Assembly: GCA_002424845.1 (NCBI GenBank)
Contig: DILD01000004.1
Location: forward strand, 1-19,257
Source: Thiobacillus denitrificans
GTDB taxonomy: Bacteria; Pseudomonadota; Gammaproteobacteria; Burkholderiales; Thiobacillaceae
Direction: 5' to 3'
Length of the DNA stretch: 19,257 bases
Both the position numbers and the translations under genes were made by a program. Below the pieces are notes generated by a model, which saw only the letters and a list, made by a program, of their open reading frames with translations, made no database searches and was not told where the DNA came from. Positions 5,997-13,513 of this stretch are shown here, in pieces (position 1 is the stretch's first letter; each line of letters starts with the position of its first letter).

Positions 5997-7628
5997 CTAG
6001 CTCATGACCTGCCCGTGCTCCCGCGTGTCGTGGAACGCCACTTTGGGCCAGCGCTCCTGCGCCAGTGACAGGTTCACCCGCGTGTCGGCGAGATAGACCA
6101 GATTGCCGTCGACGTCCTTCGCCAGTTTGAGTGTGTTGGCCTTGGTGAATTCGGCCAGGTGCTGGGCGTCGGGGCAAGTGACCCAGCGCGCGGTGTAGAT
6201 GCCGGCGTTTTCGAAGCTGGCTTCGACGCCGTACTCGGTTTTCAGGCGATGGGCGACGATCTCGAACTGCAGCGGGCCGACGGCGCCGATCAGCAGGGTG
6301 TTGTCGACGAAGGGTTCGAACACCTGCACGGCGCCTTCCTCGCCCAGCTCCAGCAGGCCCTTGTTCAGCTGCTTGGCGCGCAGCGGGTCGCGCAGGCGCG
6401 GGCGGCTGAAGAGTTCGGGGGCGAAGTAGGGGATGCCCTTGTACTGCAGCGCCTCGCCTTCGGTGAGGGTGTCGCCGATGTGCAGCTGGCCGTGGTTGTG
6501 GATGCCGATGATGTCGCCTGCCACCGCATCTTCCATGCGGGTGCGTTCGTTGGCCATGAAGACCACTGCGTTGGCGATTTTCATGTCCTTGCCGGTGCGG
6601 CGGTGGCGCACTTTCATGTTCGGCGTGTAGCGCCCGGAGCAGACGCGGAAGAACGCGATGCGGTCGCGGTGCTGCGGGTCCATGTTGGCCTGGATCTTGA
6701 ACACGAAGCCGGTGAATTTCGGCTCGGTGGGATCGACCACGCGCTCGACCGCCTCGCGCGGTTGCGGTGGCGGCGCCCATTCCGACAGCGCGCGCAGCAC
6801 TTCGCGCACGCCGAAGTTGTTGATTCCGGAGCCGAAGAATACCGGCGTCTGCTTGCCGTGCAGGAAAGCGTCGAGGTCGAAGCCGACGCCCGCGCCGCGC
6901 ACCAGTTCGATTTCAGACAGCAGGGTCTCGGCTTCGAGCGGGAAGCGTTCGCGCAGCGCGGCTTCGCCCAGTCCCTGCAGCGACTCGAACTGCTGGTCGG
7001 CATTTTCCTCGCCTGCCTTGAAGCGCAGGATTTCGTCGTGGATCAGGTGGTACACGCCCTGGAAGCGCTTGCCCATGCCGATCGGCCAGGTCACCGGTGC
7101 GCAGTGGATTTTCAGGATCGATTCGATCTCGTCCAGCAGTTCCAGCGGCTCGCGCACCTCGCGGTCCATCTTGTTGATGAAAGTGATGATGGGCGTGTCG
7201 CGCAGGCGGCACACTTCCAGCAGCTTGATCGTCTGTTCTTCCACGCCCTTGGCGGCATCGACCACCATGATGGCGGCGTCGACCGCGGTCAGTACGCGGT
7301 AGGTGTCTTCCGAGAAATCCTTGTGGCCCGGGGTGTCGAGCAGGTTGAACACGCAGTCGCCGTAGGAAAACTGCATCACCGAACTGGCGACCGAAATGCC
7401 GCGCTCCTGTTCGACCGCCATCCAGTCGGAGGTGGCGAACTTGCCGCTCTTCTTGCCCTTGACCGTGCCGGCCATCTGGATGGCGCCGCCGAACAGCAGC
7501 AGCTTCTCGGTCAGCGTGGTCTTGCCGGCATCGGGGTGCGAGATGATGGCGAAGGTGCGGCGTTTCTTGACGTCGCGCACCAAAGCCGGGTCGCCGGTGT
7601 GGGTCGGCGCGGTTAAGCTTGATTCCAT
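5997..7628 (-). CDS. prfC: Peptide chain release factor 3 (RF3)
   Basis: RF3 is the ribosomal GTPase that removes RF1/RF2 after peptide release. The 543 residues are close to the usual ~530. G motifs are seen in order: SHPDAGKTT (30-38, P-loop), an EQERGIS switch-I region, DTPGH (98-102) and NKMD (152-155). The RF3-specific GGAIQMAGTVKGKK and ATSDWM (~47-70) separate it from EF-G. The ATG at 7628 is the only good start near the expected N-terminus, yet no Shine-Dalgarno sequence precedes it (the upstream bases are C-rich), so initiation may be weak or depend on other signals. Transcription probably starts about 35-45 nt upstream. The unrelated tolC-like gene ends 146 nt upstream on the same strand. 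Confidence 0.97.
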   Translation of the reverse strand: MESSLTAPTHTGDPALVRDVKKRRTFAIISHPDAGKTTLTEKLLLFGGAIQMAGTVKGKKSGKFATSDWMAVEQERGISVASSVMQFSYGDCVFNLLDTPGHKDFSEDTYRVLTAVDAAIMVVDAAKGVEEQTIKLLEVCRLRDTPIITFINKMDREVREPLELLDEIESILKIHCAPVTWPIGMGKRFQGVYHLIHDEILRFKAGEENADQQFESLQGLGEAALRERFPLEAETLLSEIELVRGAGVGFDLDAFLHGKQTPVFFGSGINNFGVREVLRALSEWAPPPQPREAVERVVDPTEPKFTGFVFKIQANMDPQHRDRIAFFRVCSGRYTPNMKVRHRRTGKDMKIANAVVFMANERTRMEDAVAGDIIGIHNHGQLHIGDTLTEGEALQYKGIPYFAPELFSRPRLRDPLRAKQLNKGLLELGEEGAVQVFEPFVDNTLLIGAVGPLQFEIVAHRLKTEYGVEASFENAGIYTARWVTCPDAQHLAEFTKANTLKLAKDVDGNLVYLADTRVNLSLAQERWPKVAFHDTREHGQVMS

Positions 7629-7669
7629 CGGGGGAGTACAGACACGGATATGAGGCAGGGAGGCATTTT

Positions 7670-7698
7670 ATTCTACTTTGCCGCTCCCTCCCGCTCTT
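7670..7698 (-). promoter_or_regulatory. Possible prfC promoter
   Basis: On the minus strand TAGAAT (7675-7670) resembles a -10 box and lies about 40 nt before the prfC ATG. The hexamer 17 nt further upstream (AAGAGC) is a poor -35 match. A promoter is expected in this 146-nt gap; this is the best candidate seen. Confidence 0.25.
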
Positions 7699-7774
7699 TT
7701 GGTACAGGGCCGGCACCCATCCTGTCCGCTCCGCCGGAAGCGATCATGGACGGGTACGGCTCGACATCGGGGCG

Positions 7775-9643
7775 TCAGGAAGGTTTTTTCGGCGCCCCGC
7801 CGGCGGGGACATCCAGAACCTGCTCGCGCTGGATTTTCCAGCGGTTCCCTTCACGTATCCACTCCAGACGGAGTGTCGTCGCACCGCGGTATGTTGACGA
7901 TGCGTAGGTCTGCCTGAATTCGGTGATGGCCTTGTCAGGGCCGAGGGTGCTTGTTTTCAGGTTGCTGATGCCAAGCATGATGTCGCCGGGGATGCCCAGG
8001 CTGGCGGCCCGTTCGGCTTCCCATTTTTCCAGCGTCTGTCCATTCTCGGGGGTGAAGCTTTTCACGTAATGCGCACGGTAACGCGGGTAGTCCTTGGCTG
8101 ACCAGGCGGCCACCCATTCGGTCAGCGCCTCATGGACGGTTTCATGCGCGTAGGCCCTGGATTGAGGCGCTGGCGCAAGTTGCTCCGCTGATGGGGGAGG
8201 CGTAACGGGCACGGGCCTCGGCGGGGGCGTCATGTCGATGGGTGCCGGCGGAGGGGTGCTGCTGGCGCCTGTAAGGGGGACGGCTGCAGGACACTGGTCG
8301 GCCGGGTCGACATCCGGCCGGTCCTGTCCCACGTCCTGAGCGGAGGGCATGCCCTCACGCCCGATGTCCAGGACGGACAGTAGTTTGCCCATGCCCGCCT
8401 GCGTCCGCGCATAGGCAATGGCATGGTTGTAGATGGCGTTTACATAGGAACGCCGTGCCGTGAAATATTCGTTCTCGGTGTTGAGCAAATCAAGCAGGGA
8501 GCGCTGGCCGATGTCAAATTGCTGGCGGTAGGCTTCGCGGGCTTTTTCGATTGCCAACTGGTGCTGGTCCAGAAATCCAATCTGGCGCGACAGGCTGTGA
8601 ATGTCATTGAACGCGATGGTCACGGTCTGCCGGATATTGCGGCAAGTCGTATCGCGCTGCTCCCTGGCCGATTCCAGGCGTTCGCCATATTGACGCACCT
8701 GGGCCTCGTCGGAGCCGCCCCTGTACAGGTTGTAACTCAGCACCACGCCAATGGTCTGGTCATCGCGTCGTCCCTTGGTGCCCTCGGCATCCTGGGAAAA
8801 GCTTTGACTCGCGCGCAGATCGAGTCGCGGGTGCAGGCCGGACTGGCGGCTGCGCACATCGGCTTGCGCAGAACGTACGTTCTCAATGGCGGCCTTGAAC
8901 GCGGGACTGCCCTGAAACGCCAGCCTTACGGCATCTTCAACGCTGACCGGGAGGCCCTGTTCCAGCAGTTTGGGCGCTTGCAGTTCGTCGGCCGGGAGTT
9001 CGCCCACTATGCGCAGAAAGCGCGCGGTGACATCGTGCAGGTTGCTGGCTTCGGTCAGCACGTTGGAGTGGGCCAGTGCCAGGCGGCCGCCGGCCTGCTC
9101 AAGATCGACTCCGCGTCCGACGCCAGCCTTGTAACGTTCCTGCAACTGTTTGAAAACCTGCTCATGCTGGTACAGGTTTTCCTGAACCAGCAGCGTCAAC
9201 TCGCGCTGGCGCAATACGTCGAGGTAGGCCTGGGTGGCTTCCAGCGCGGTCGTTTCCGAAGCGTCGAGCACTTCGTAGTATCTGACCAGCTTGGCATAGG
9301 CCATTTTGGCGACTTCGCTGCGGGTGGCGAAGCCATCGTAAATCATCTGGTTCAGCGTCAACTCCGCAGCCCCGGCGGTGAGGCTGGTCGAAGCCGATGC
9401 GGCGGGGTTCAGGTATTCCCGGCCGAGGCTACTGGTGAAGTCCACCTGGGGAAGATAACGGCCGCGTACCACATCCTGTTCATGCCGGGAGGCCAGAAAG
9501 GCATGCCAGCGGGCCTGAACCTCCGGGTTGCTCACCACCGCTTTTTTGACCACATCCTGTAGCGTGGCGAGGGGCTGGGCCGACCCTAACGCGGGGAGCA
9601 GTGCAACGCATGACACAAGCCAAACGAATTTAATTTTTGACAT
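7775..9643 (-). CDS. TolC-family outer-membrane efflux protein (LapE/AggC-like) with C-terminal NTF2-like domain
   Basis: 622 residues. A signal peptide (1-22, ending LGSA, mature QPLATLQDVV) is followed by two OEP repeats of a type I secretion outer-membrane channel (NQMIYDGFATRSEVAKM and later LSYNLYRGGSDEAQVRQYGE, each the start of a strand-plus-helical-barrel unit; FDIGQRSLLDLLNTENEYF is very typical). The channel portion ends near 440. A Pro-rich linker at about 462-499 is followed by residues ~500-622 (HEALTEWVAAWSAKDYPRYR, then ITEFRQTYASSTYRGATTLR and EGNRWKIQREQV), which look like an NTF2/SnoaL-like domain of the kind attached to some L,D-transpeptidases and periplasmic proteins. Ordinary TolC proteins are ~450-500 residues. 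The start is ATG 9643 rather than TTG 9649. Divergence from lapG-lapD suggests that it exports the LapG-controlled adhesin. Confidence 0.88.
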   Translation of the reverse strand: MSKIKFVWLVSCVALLPALGSAQPLATLQDVVKKAVVSNPEVQARWHAFLASRHEQDVVRGRYLPQVDFTSSLGREYLNPAASASTSLTAGAAELTLNQMIYDGFATRSEVAKMAYAKLVRYYEVLDASETTALEATQAYLDVLRQRELTLLVQENLYQHEQVFKQLQERYKAGVGRGVDLEQAGGRLALAHSNVLTEASNLHDVTARFLRIVGELPADELQAPKLLEQGLPVSVEDAVRLAFQGSPAFKAAIENVRSAQADVRSRQSGLHPRLDLRASQSFSQDAEGTKGRRDDQTIGVVLSYNLYRGGSDEAQVRQYGERLESAREQRDTTCRNIRQTVTIAFNDIHSLSRQIGFLDQHQLAIEKAREAYRQQFDIGQRSLLDLLNTENEYFTARRSYVNAIYNHAIAYARTQAGMGKLLSVLDIGREGMPSAQDVGQDRPDVDPADQCPAAVPLTGASSTPPPAPIDMTPPPRPVPVTPPPSAEQLAPAPQSRAYAHETVHEALTEWVAAWSAKDYPRYRAHYVKSFTPENGQTLEKWEAERAASLGIPGDIMLGISNLKTSTLGPDKAITEFRQTYASSTYRGATTLRLEWIREGNRWKIQREQVLDVPAGGAPKKPS

Positions 9644-9996
9644 TACCAAAGGCTCACGGGTAAGTTTTGTCGGCCTGGGCTACGCTGCTCTGACAGACAC
9701 TGAGTAAAGTAAGTATTTTTCGTAAATTCAAGCTAAAGAGGTGAGCCGCCCTCAATTTTAAGCTCAACTCGGGTTTGCCCTGTAATACTTGTTGAGTGGC
9801 ATGGATCGAATTGTAGCGGCCTTGGTACGGGGGAGCGTGGCCGTGGCAAGCACATATTATAAATTGCTTATATAGAATTCATCATTGAAATTACTGATGC
9901 CAACCGTGGTTGATTGATGACAGCGCGCAAAAAGAGGCATTTTCAGGTTCGGGTTCCCGCTGCTGTGTCGGGTGGGTCTTGAGCCGTGCGGATCGC
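9644..9996. other. Divergent control region between the tolC-like gene and lapG
   Basis: About 350 nt without a gene, AT-rich around 9705-9735 and 9850-9900. It must hold the start signals for both directions. A possible minus-strand promoter is listed separately. For lapG, AT-rich hexamers around 9855-9885 (TATTATAAA, TTATATAG) could serve as a -10, but I could not pair them with a -35. No clear operator palindrome was seen. Confidence 0.5.
9703..9731 (-). promoter_or_regulatory. Possible sigma-70 promoter of the tolC-like gene
   Basis: On the minus strand TTGAAT (9731-9726) and TTTACT (9708-9703) are separated by 17 nt, in an AT-rich stretch, about 60 nt before the ATG at 9643. Each box has two or more mismatches to consensus, so the call is tentative. 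Confidence 0.3.
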
Positions 9997-10698
9997 ATGG
10001 TGATTCAATCTCCAGTCCGTCAATTTAGAAGTCTTGCCCTGAACACAGGCTGGCTGAGGGGCGTCATTTGCCTGATTCTTTTAAATAGTGTTGTGTTTGC
10101 GGGGGTCAATTTCGACCGCCTGTTGCAGTTGGCCAATCAGCGTTATGGCGAATCAGGCGTGGCGGCAGTGAACGCCTGGCGCGACATGATGACCCAGGCA
10201 GAGGCCCAGCCCGAGGTTGCCAAGCTGCGGCGGGTCAATGAGTTCTTCAACCGGAAAATGCGCTCGGGGGACGACAAGCTCATCTGGGGCGAGCCCGATT
10301 ACTGGGCTACGCCGCTCGAATCGCTGGGGCAAGCGAAGGGGGACTGCGAGGACTTCGCAATCGCAAAATATGTGACGTTGAAGCTGCTGGGCGTTCCTTC
10401 CGAGAAACTGCGTCTGACCTACGTCAGGGCGCGCATCGGGGGCGCGCAAAGCACTGTCGTTCAGGCCCATATGATCCTCAGTTATTATGCGGCGCCCGGT
10501 GACGAACCGCTGGTGCTGGACAACCTGATTTCCGATATCCGCCCCGCATCCCGCCGCCCCGATCTGACCACGGTCTTTGGCTTCAATACCGAAGGCCTGT
10601 GGGTCGGCGGGGCCGGCGCCCCCGCGGCCAGCGCCACGCAAAGGCTGTCAAAATGGCAATCCTTGCTGGTCAGGATGCGGGAAGAGGGGATCGAATGA
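9997..10698 (+). CDS. lapG: Periplasmic transglutaminase-like cysteine protease LapG
   Basis: LapG cuts the N-terminal region of large LapA-type adhesins and so releases them from the surface. With the ATG at 9997 the protein has 233 residues and a signal peptide (hydrophobic 20-35, ending SVVFA, mature GVNFDRLLQ). The catalytic triad of the bacterial transglutaminase-like (BTLCP) family is visible: Cys117 in KGDCEDFAIAKY, His158 in QAHMILSYY and Asp175 in VLDNL. Acidic residues flanking the Cys fit the calcium site known in this family. The longer frame from TTG 9910 adds 29 residues before the signal peptide and is unlikely, though the ATG itself has only a weak ribosome site. Its stop overlaps an ATG (10695), tying it to lapD. 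Activity should be blocked when LapD binds it at high c-di-GMP. Confidence 0.92.
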   Translation: MVIQSPVRQFRSLALNTGWLRGVICLILLNSVVFAGVNFDRLLQLANQRYGESGVAAVNAWRDMMTQAEAQPEVAKLRRVNEFFNRKMRSGDDKLIWGEPDYWATPLESLGQAKGDCEDFAIAKYVTLKLLGVPSEKLRLTYVRARIGGAQSTVVQAHMILSYYAAPGDEPLVLDNLISDIRPASRRPDLTTVFGFNTEGLWVGGAGAPAASATQRLSKWQSLLVRMREEGIE

Positions 10699-10724
10699 AA
10701 CGTCTTTTTGCACAGGGAAATGTC

Positions 10725-12656
10725 ATGACACTTACCAAGCAACTCTGGCTCGCCGTTGTGGGCATCATGGCCCTCGCCTTCGGGATCGGCTTGCTGGTCA
10801 GCGTGTGGTCGGCACAGCAGTATCTGCAAGACCAGTTGAGGCTGAAGAATCTGGATAATGCCAACTCGCTGGCGCTGTCGATGTCGCAAGTCGAAAAAGA
10901 CCCGGTACTGGTCGAGTTGCTGCTTTCGGCACAATTCGATATCGGCCACTACCAGCAGATCCGGCTTGTTTCGCCGACCGGCGAGGTGATCGTCGAGCGC
11001 GTCAGCGATGCCCGGGTCGAGCGCGTTCCCGAATGGTTCGTCAAATTGGTCCCTCTGCGGGCCGAACCGGGGATTGCCCTGGTGCAGGATGGCTGGCGCC
11101 AGTACGGCACGCTCACCGTGGTCAGCCACAGCAGTTTCGCCTACCAGGCTTTGTGGCAAGGCAACCTCAGGCTGCTGGGATGGTTTCTGGCCGGCGCGCT
11201 GCTGTGCGGCCTGATCGGCACCCTGATCCTGCGCAAGATCACACGTCCGCTGGGTGAGGTGGTCAAGCAGGCCCAGGCCATTGGCGCACGCCGTTTCATC
11301 ACCATTCCGGAACCGCGCACGCAAGAGTTTCGCCGTGTCGTGCGGGCCATGAACGCGTTATCCGGGCAGGTTCGCAGCATGCTCGAGGAGGAGTCGGCCC
11401 AACTGGAGAAATTGCGCCGCGATGCCCAGTACGATGCACTGACCGGACTGATGAATCGCGAGCATTTCATGAAAAGCCTTCAGTTGGCCCTGTCTGACGA
11501 ACAGTCGGCGCCGGTCGGCACGCTTTTCATTCTTCGCCTGTCCGACCTCATCGGAATGAACAAGACGCTGGGGCGCGAGGCCACGGATAGTTTGCTGAAA
11601 CGCGTGGCGGCCGCCTTGCTGGCCTACTGCCCGGATCCCGCTTGCCTGGTTGGCCGCCTCAATGGTTCCGACTTTGCCCTGCTGGTGCCCAATGTCGAGT
11701 CGGATGCCAGACAACACACGCAGCAGCTTTTCGCGCGCGTGCAGTTGTCGATCAACGACCCCAGCACAGCCACCCAGCACGTGCTTTTGCTGGGGGCTGC
11801 CGTATACCATCATGGCGATCCGCTATCGCAGGTGTTGTCGCGTGCCGATCTTGCCCTGAGCCTGGCGCCGCCGGAAGGCGGCAGCGCGGTCGAGGAGGGA
11901 GATGTCCGCATCGAATGGAAGCCGGCGTCCAGCCTGCTTGCCAGCTGGCGCGCACTGATCGAATCCGCCCTGGAACAAAAGCAGGTTCAGTTTGCCACCT
12001 ACCCTGCGTTGAGCGGGCAGGGTGAGCTCATTCACTTCGAAGCCCCCGCCCGCATGCAGAACATGGAGAGCGCCGCGTGGATGTCCGCACAGGAGTTCAT
12101 GCCGTGGGTCAGCCGGCTCGGCTTGATTGAGCGTATCGATGCGGTGATTTTCGAGCGCGCACTGGATTGGCTGCAAACCAACGAGGGCGCGATTTGCCTC
12201 AACATGTCCGGACAGTCCGTGTGCGACCCGCAGCAGGTCGCGCATCTCGCCCGCTCGCTCAAAAATAGATTGCCGCTTGCTCAAAGGCTGTGGATCGACA
12301 TTCCGGAATTCGTCGCCTATCGGCACGCCGCTGAATTCCGTGTGTTCTGCAATACGCTCAAGCCGCTGGGCTGCAAAATCGGTCTCGAACATGTGGGCAA
12401 CCAGATTGGCCGCATGGGGGAACTGTATGACGTCGGACTGGATTATCTGAAGATCGACAGCGCAATCATTCGCGACATCGATCAAAGCATGGGCAACCAG
12501 ACCTTTCTGCGCGGGCTGTGCACCATCGCGCATGCCATGGGCATGATCACCATCGCCGAAGGCGTGCTCAACCAGCAGGAGGCCGACTGTCTCAAGTCGC
12601 TGGGCTTCAATGGCATGACCGGGCCAGGCATCCGGCTGGGTCAGGAAACGCCATGA
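10725..12656 (+). CDS. lapD: Inner-membrane c-di-GMP receptor LapD
   Basis: 643 residues, close to the 648 of Pseudomonas LapD. TM1 ~5-28, a LapD/MoxY N-type periplasmic domain with Trp124 in QDGWRQYG (apparent equivalent of the Trp that enters the LapG pocket), TM2 ~148-168, HAMP ~169-222, then degenerate GGDEF and EAL domains. The GGDEF site is NGSDF (313-317) and the EAL position reads FEAPARM; the usual DDFG is replaced by EHVG, so neither synthesis nor hydrolysis of c-di-GMP is expected, as in known LapD. YLKIDS and AEGV remain and may serve nucleotide binding. The start ATG 10725 (AGGGA 6 nt upstream) gives MTLTKQLWLAV, matching the short N-terminus of the family. ATG 10695, overlapping the lapG stop and preceded by GAGGGGA, is the alternative and adds 10 residues. 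Confidence 0.93.
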   Translation: MTLTKQLWLAVVGIMALAFGIGLLVSVWSAQQYLQDQLRLKNLDNANSLALSMSQVEKDPVLVELLLSAQFDIGHYQQIRLVSPTGEVIVERVSDARVERVPEWFVKLVPLRAEPGIALVQDGWRQYGTLTVVSHSSFAYQALWQGNLRLLGWFLAGALLCGLIGTLILRKITRPLGEVVKQAQAIGARRFITIPEPRTQEFRRVVRAMNALSGQVRSMLEEESAQLEKLRRDAQYDALTGLMNREHFMKSLQLALSDEQSAPVGTLFILRLSDLIGMNKTLGREATDSLLKRVAAALLAYCPDPACLVGRLNGSDFALLVPNVESDARQHTQQLFARVQLSINDPSTATQHVLLLGAAVYHHGDPLSQVLSRADLALSLAPPEGGSAVEEGDVRIEWKPASSLLASWRALIESALEQKQVQFATYPALSGQGELIHFEAPARMQNMESAAWMSAQEFMPWVSRLGLIERIDAVIFERALDWLQTNEGAICLNMSGQSVCDPQQVAHLARSLKNRLPLAQRLWIDIPEFVAYRHAAEFRVFCNTLKPLGCKIGLEHVGNQIGRMGELYDVGLDYLKIDSAIIRDIDQSMGNQTFLRGLCTIAHAMGMITIAEGVLNQQEADCLKSLGFNGMTGPGIRLGQETP

Positions 12657-12737
12657 CGGAAATGCGCGGGCGGGGTTTCGGGTTGCATGGAGGGGGCGTC
12701 GGGGTGAGGGCGATCGTCTTGCAGGGGGCGGGATTGA

Positions 12738-13493
12738 ATGTTTCTGCTTGAAAAAACCGTGGCGCTTTTGCTTGCACCTTTGGGCATGGGCTTACTGCTC
12801 GGCGCGCTGGCGTTGGGTGCAGCGGGACTGCGCTGGCGCAGGACGGGATTTTTCCTGGGATGGGTTGCGCTGGTATGGGTGTATGTCTGGTCCACGCCCT
12901 GGGTGAGCACTCTGGCGCGCACGACCATCGAGTCCGCCCATCCGGCAAAGCTGGCTGCCGAGGTGGACGCAGCGCCTGTCGCCATCGTGCTGGGCGGCGG
13001 GGTTCTGGCGCCGGTCCCGCCCGTGCGGCTGACGCCTGATTTGAGGAAGGCCGCCGACAGGGTTTGGTATGCGGCGCAGCTTTACCATGCCGGCAGGGTT
13101 GAACGCATCTTGCTTGCCGGCGGGGTCGATTCGCGGATTGGCGGCATTTCCGAAGCAGCGTCGATGCGATTGTTCATCCGCGATCTGGGGGTACCGGATG
13201 CTGCGCTGATTCTGGAAAGCGGCAGCGCCAATACACGCGAGAATGCCATTCGGGTCGTGGAAATGCTGAAGGAATTGCAGGTAGGGCGCGTGCTGCTGGT
13301 GACTTCCGCACTGCATATGCCACGCGCAAAACGTCAGTTCGAAGGACAGGGGCTGGAGGTGATTCCTGCTGCGACGGACCACGAGGCGGTGGATACCGCA
13401 TGGGATATCCGCAAGCTGTTGCCCGATGCGGATTCGCTGGATGGCAGTGGCAGTGCTATCAAGGAATGGGTTGGGCTGTGGGCGGGACGATGA
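12738..13493 (+). CDS. YdcF/ElyC-family (DUF218) membrane protein
   Basis: 251 residues. Two N-terminal hydrophobic segments (about 8-31 and 37-53) anchor a periplasmic DUF218 domain: APVAIVLGGG, VERILLAGG, ESGSANTRENAIRVVEML and VLLVTSALHMPRAKRQFEGQ, with the conserved His/Arg of the SALHMPRA segment. E. coli ElyC of this family affects peptidoglycan assembly and undecaprenyl-phosphate lipid carrier use at low temperature. That fits neighbours which transfer sugars onto the same carrier, but the biochemical reaction of the family is not settled. It starts 81 nt after lapD and ends 20 nt before the glycosyltransferase gene, so it is probably part of the same transcript. Confidence 0.87.
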   Translation: MFLLEKTVALLLAPLGMGLLLGALALGAAGLRWRRTGFFLGWVALVWVYVWSTPWVSTLARTTIESAHPAKLAAEVDAAPVAIVLGGGVLAPVPPVRLTPDLRKAADRVWYAAQLYHAGRVERILLAGGVDSRIGGISEAASMRLFIRDLGVPDAALILESGSANTRENAIRVVEMLKELQVGRVLLVTSALHMPRAKRQFEGQGLEVIPAATDHEAVDTAWDIRKLLPDADSLDGSGSAIKEWVGLWAGR

Positions 13494-13513
13494 TGCAGGG
13501 ACGAAAGTAACCG

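Noticed and set aside
6159..7616. 485-codon plus-strand frame antisense to prfC
   Set aside because: Low-complexity, Val/Gly/Ala/Asp-rich product; prfC on the other strand is unmistakable.
5997..7628. prfC as an integration site for SXT-type elements
   Set aside because: SXT/R391 elements insert in prfC, but here the gene is full length with no flanking integrase, duplication or element end.
8423..9562. 379-codon plus-strand frame antisense to the tolC-like gene
   Set aside because: No signal or domain; the tolC frame has a signal peptide and OEP repeats.
9838..9866. TGGCAAG ... TTGC as a sigma-54 promoter upstream of lapG
   Set aside because: The distance between the GG and GC elements is far longer than the fixed spacing of sigma-54 promoters.
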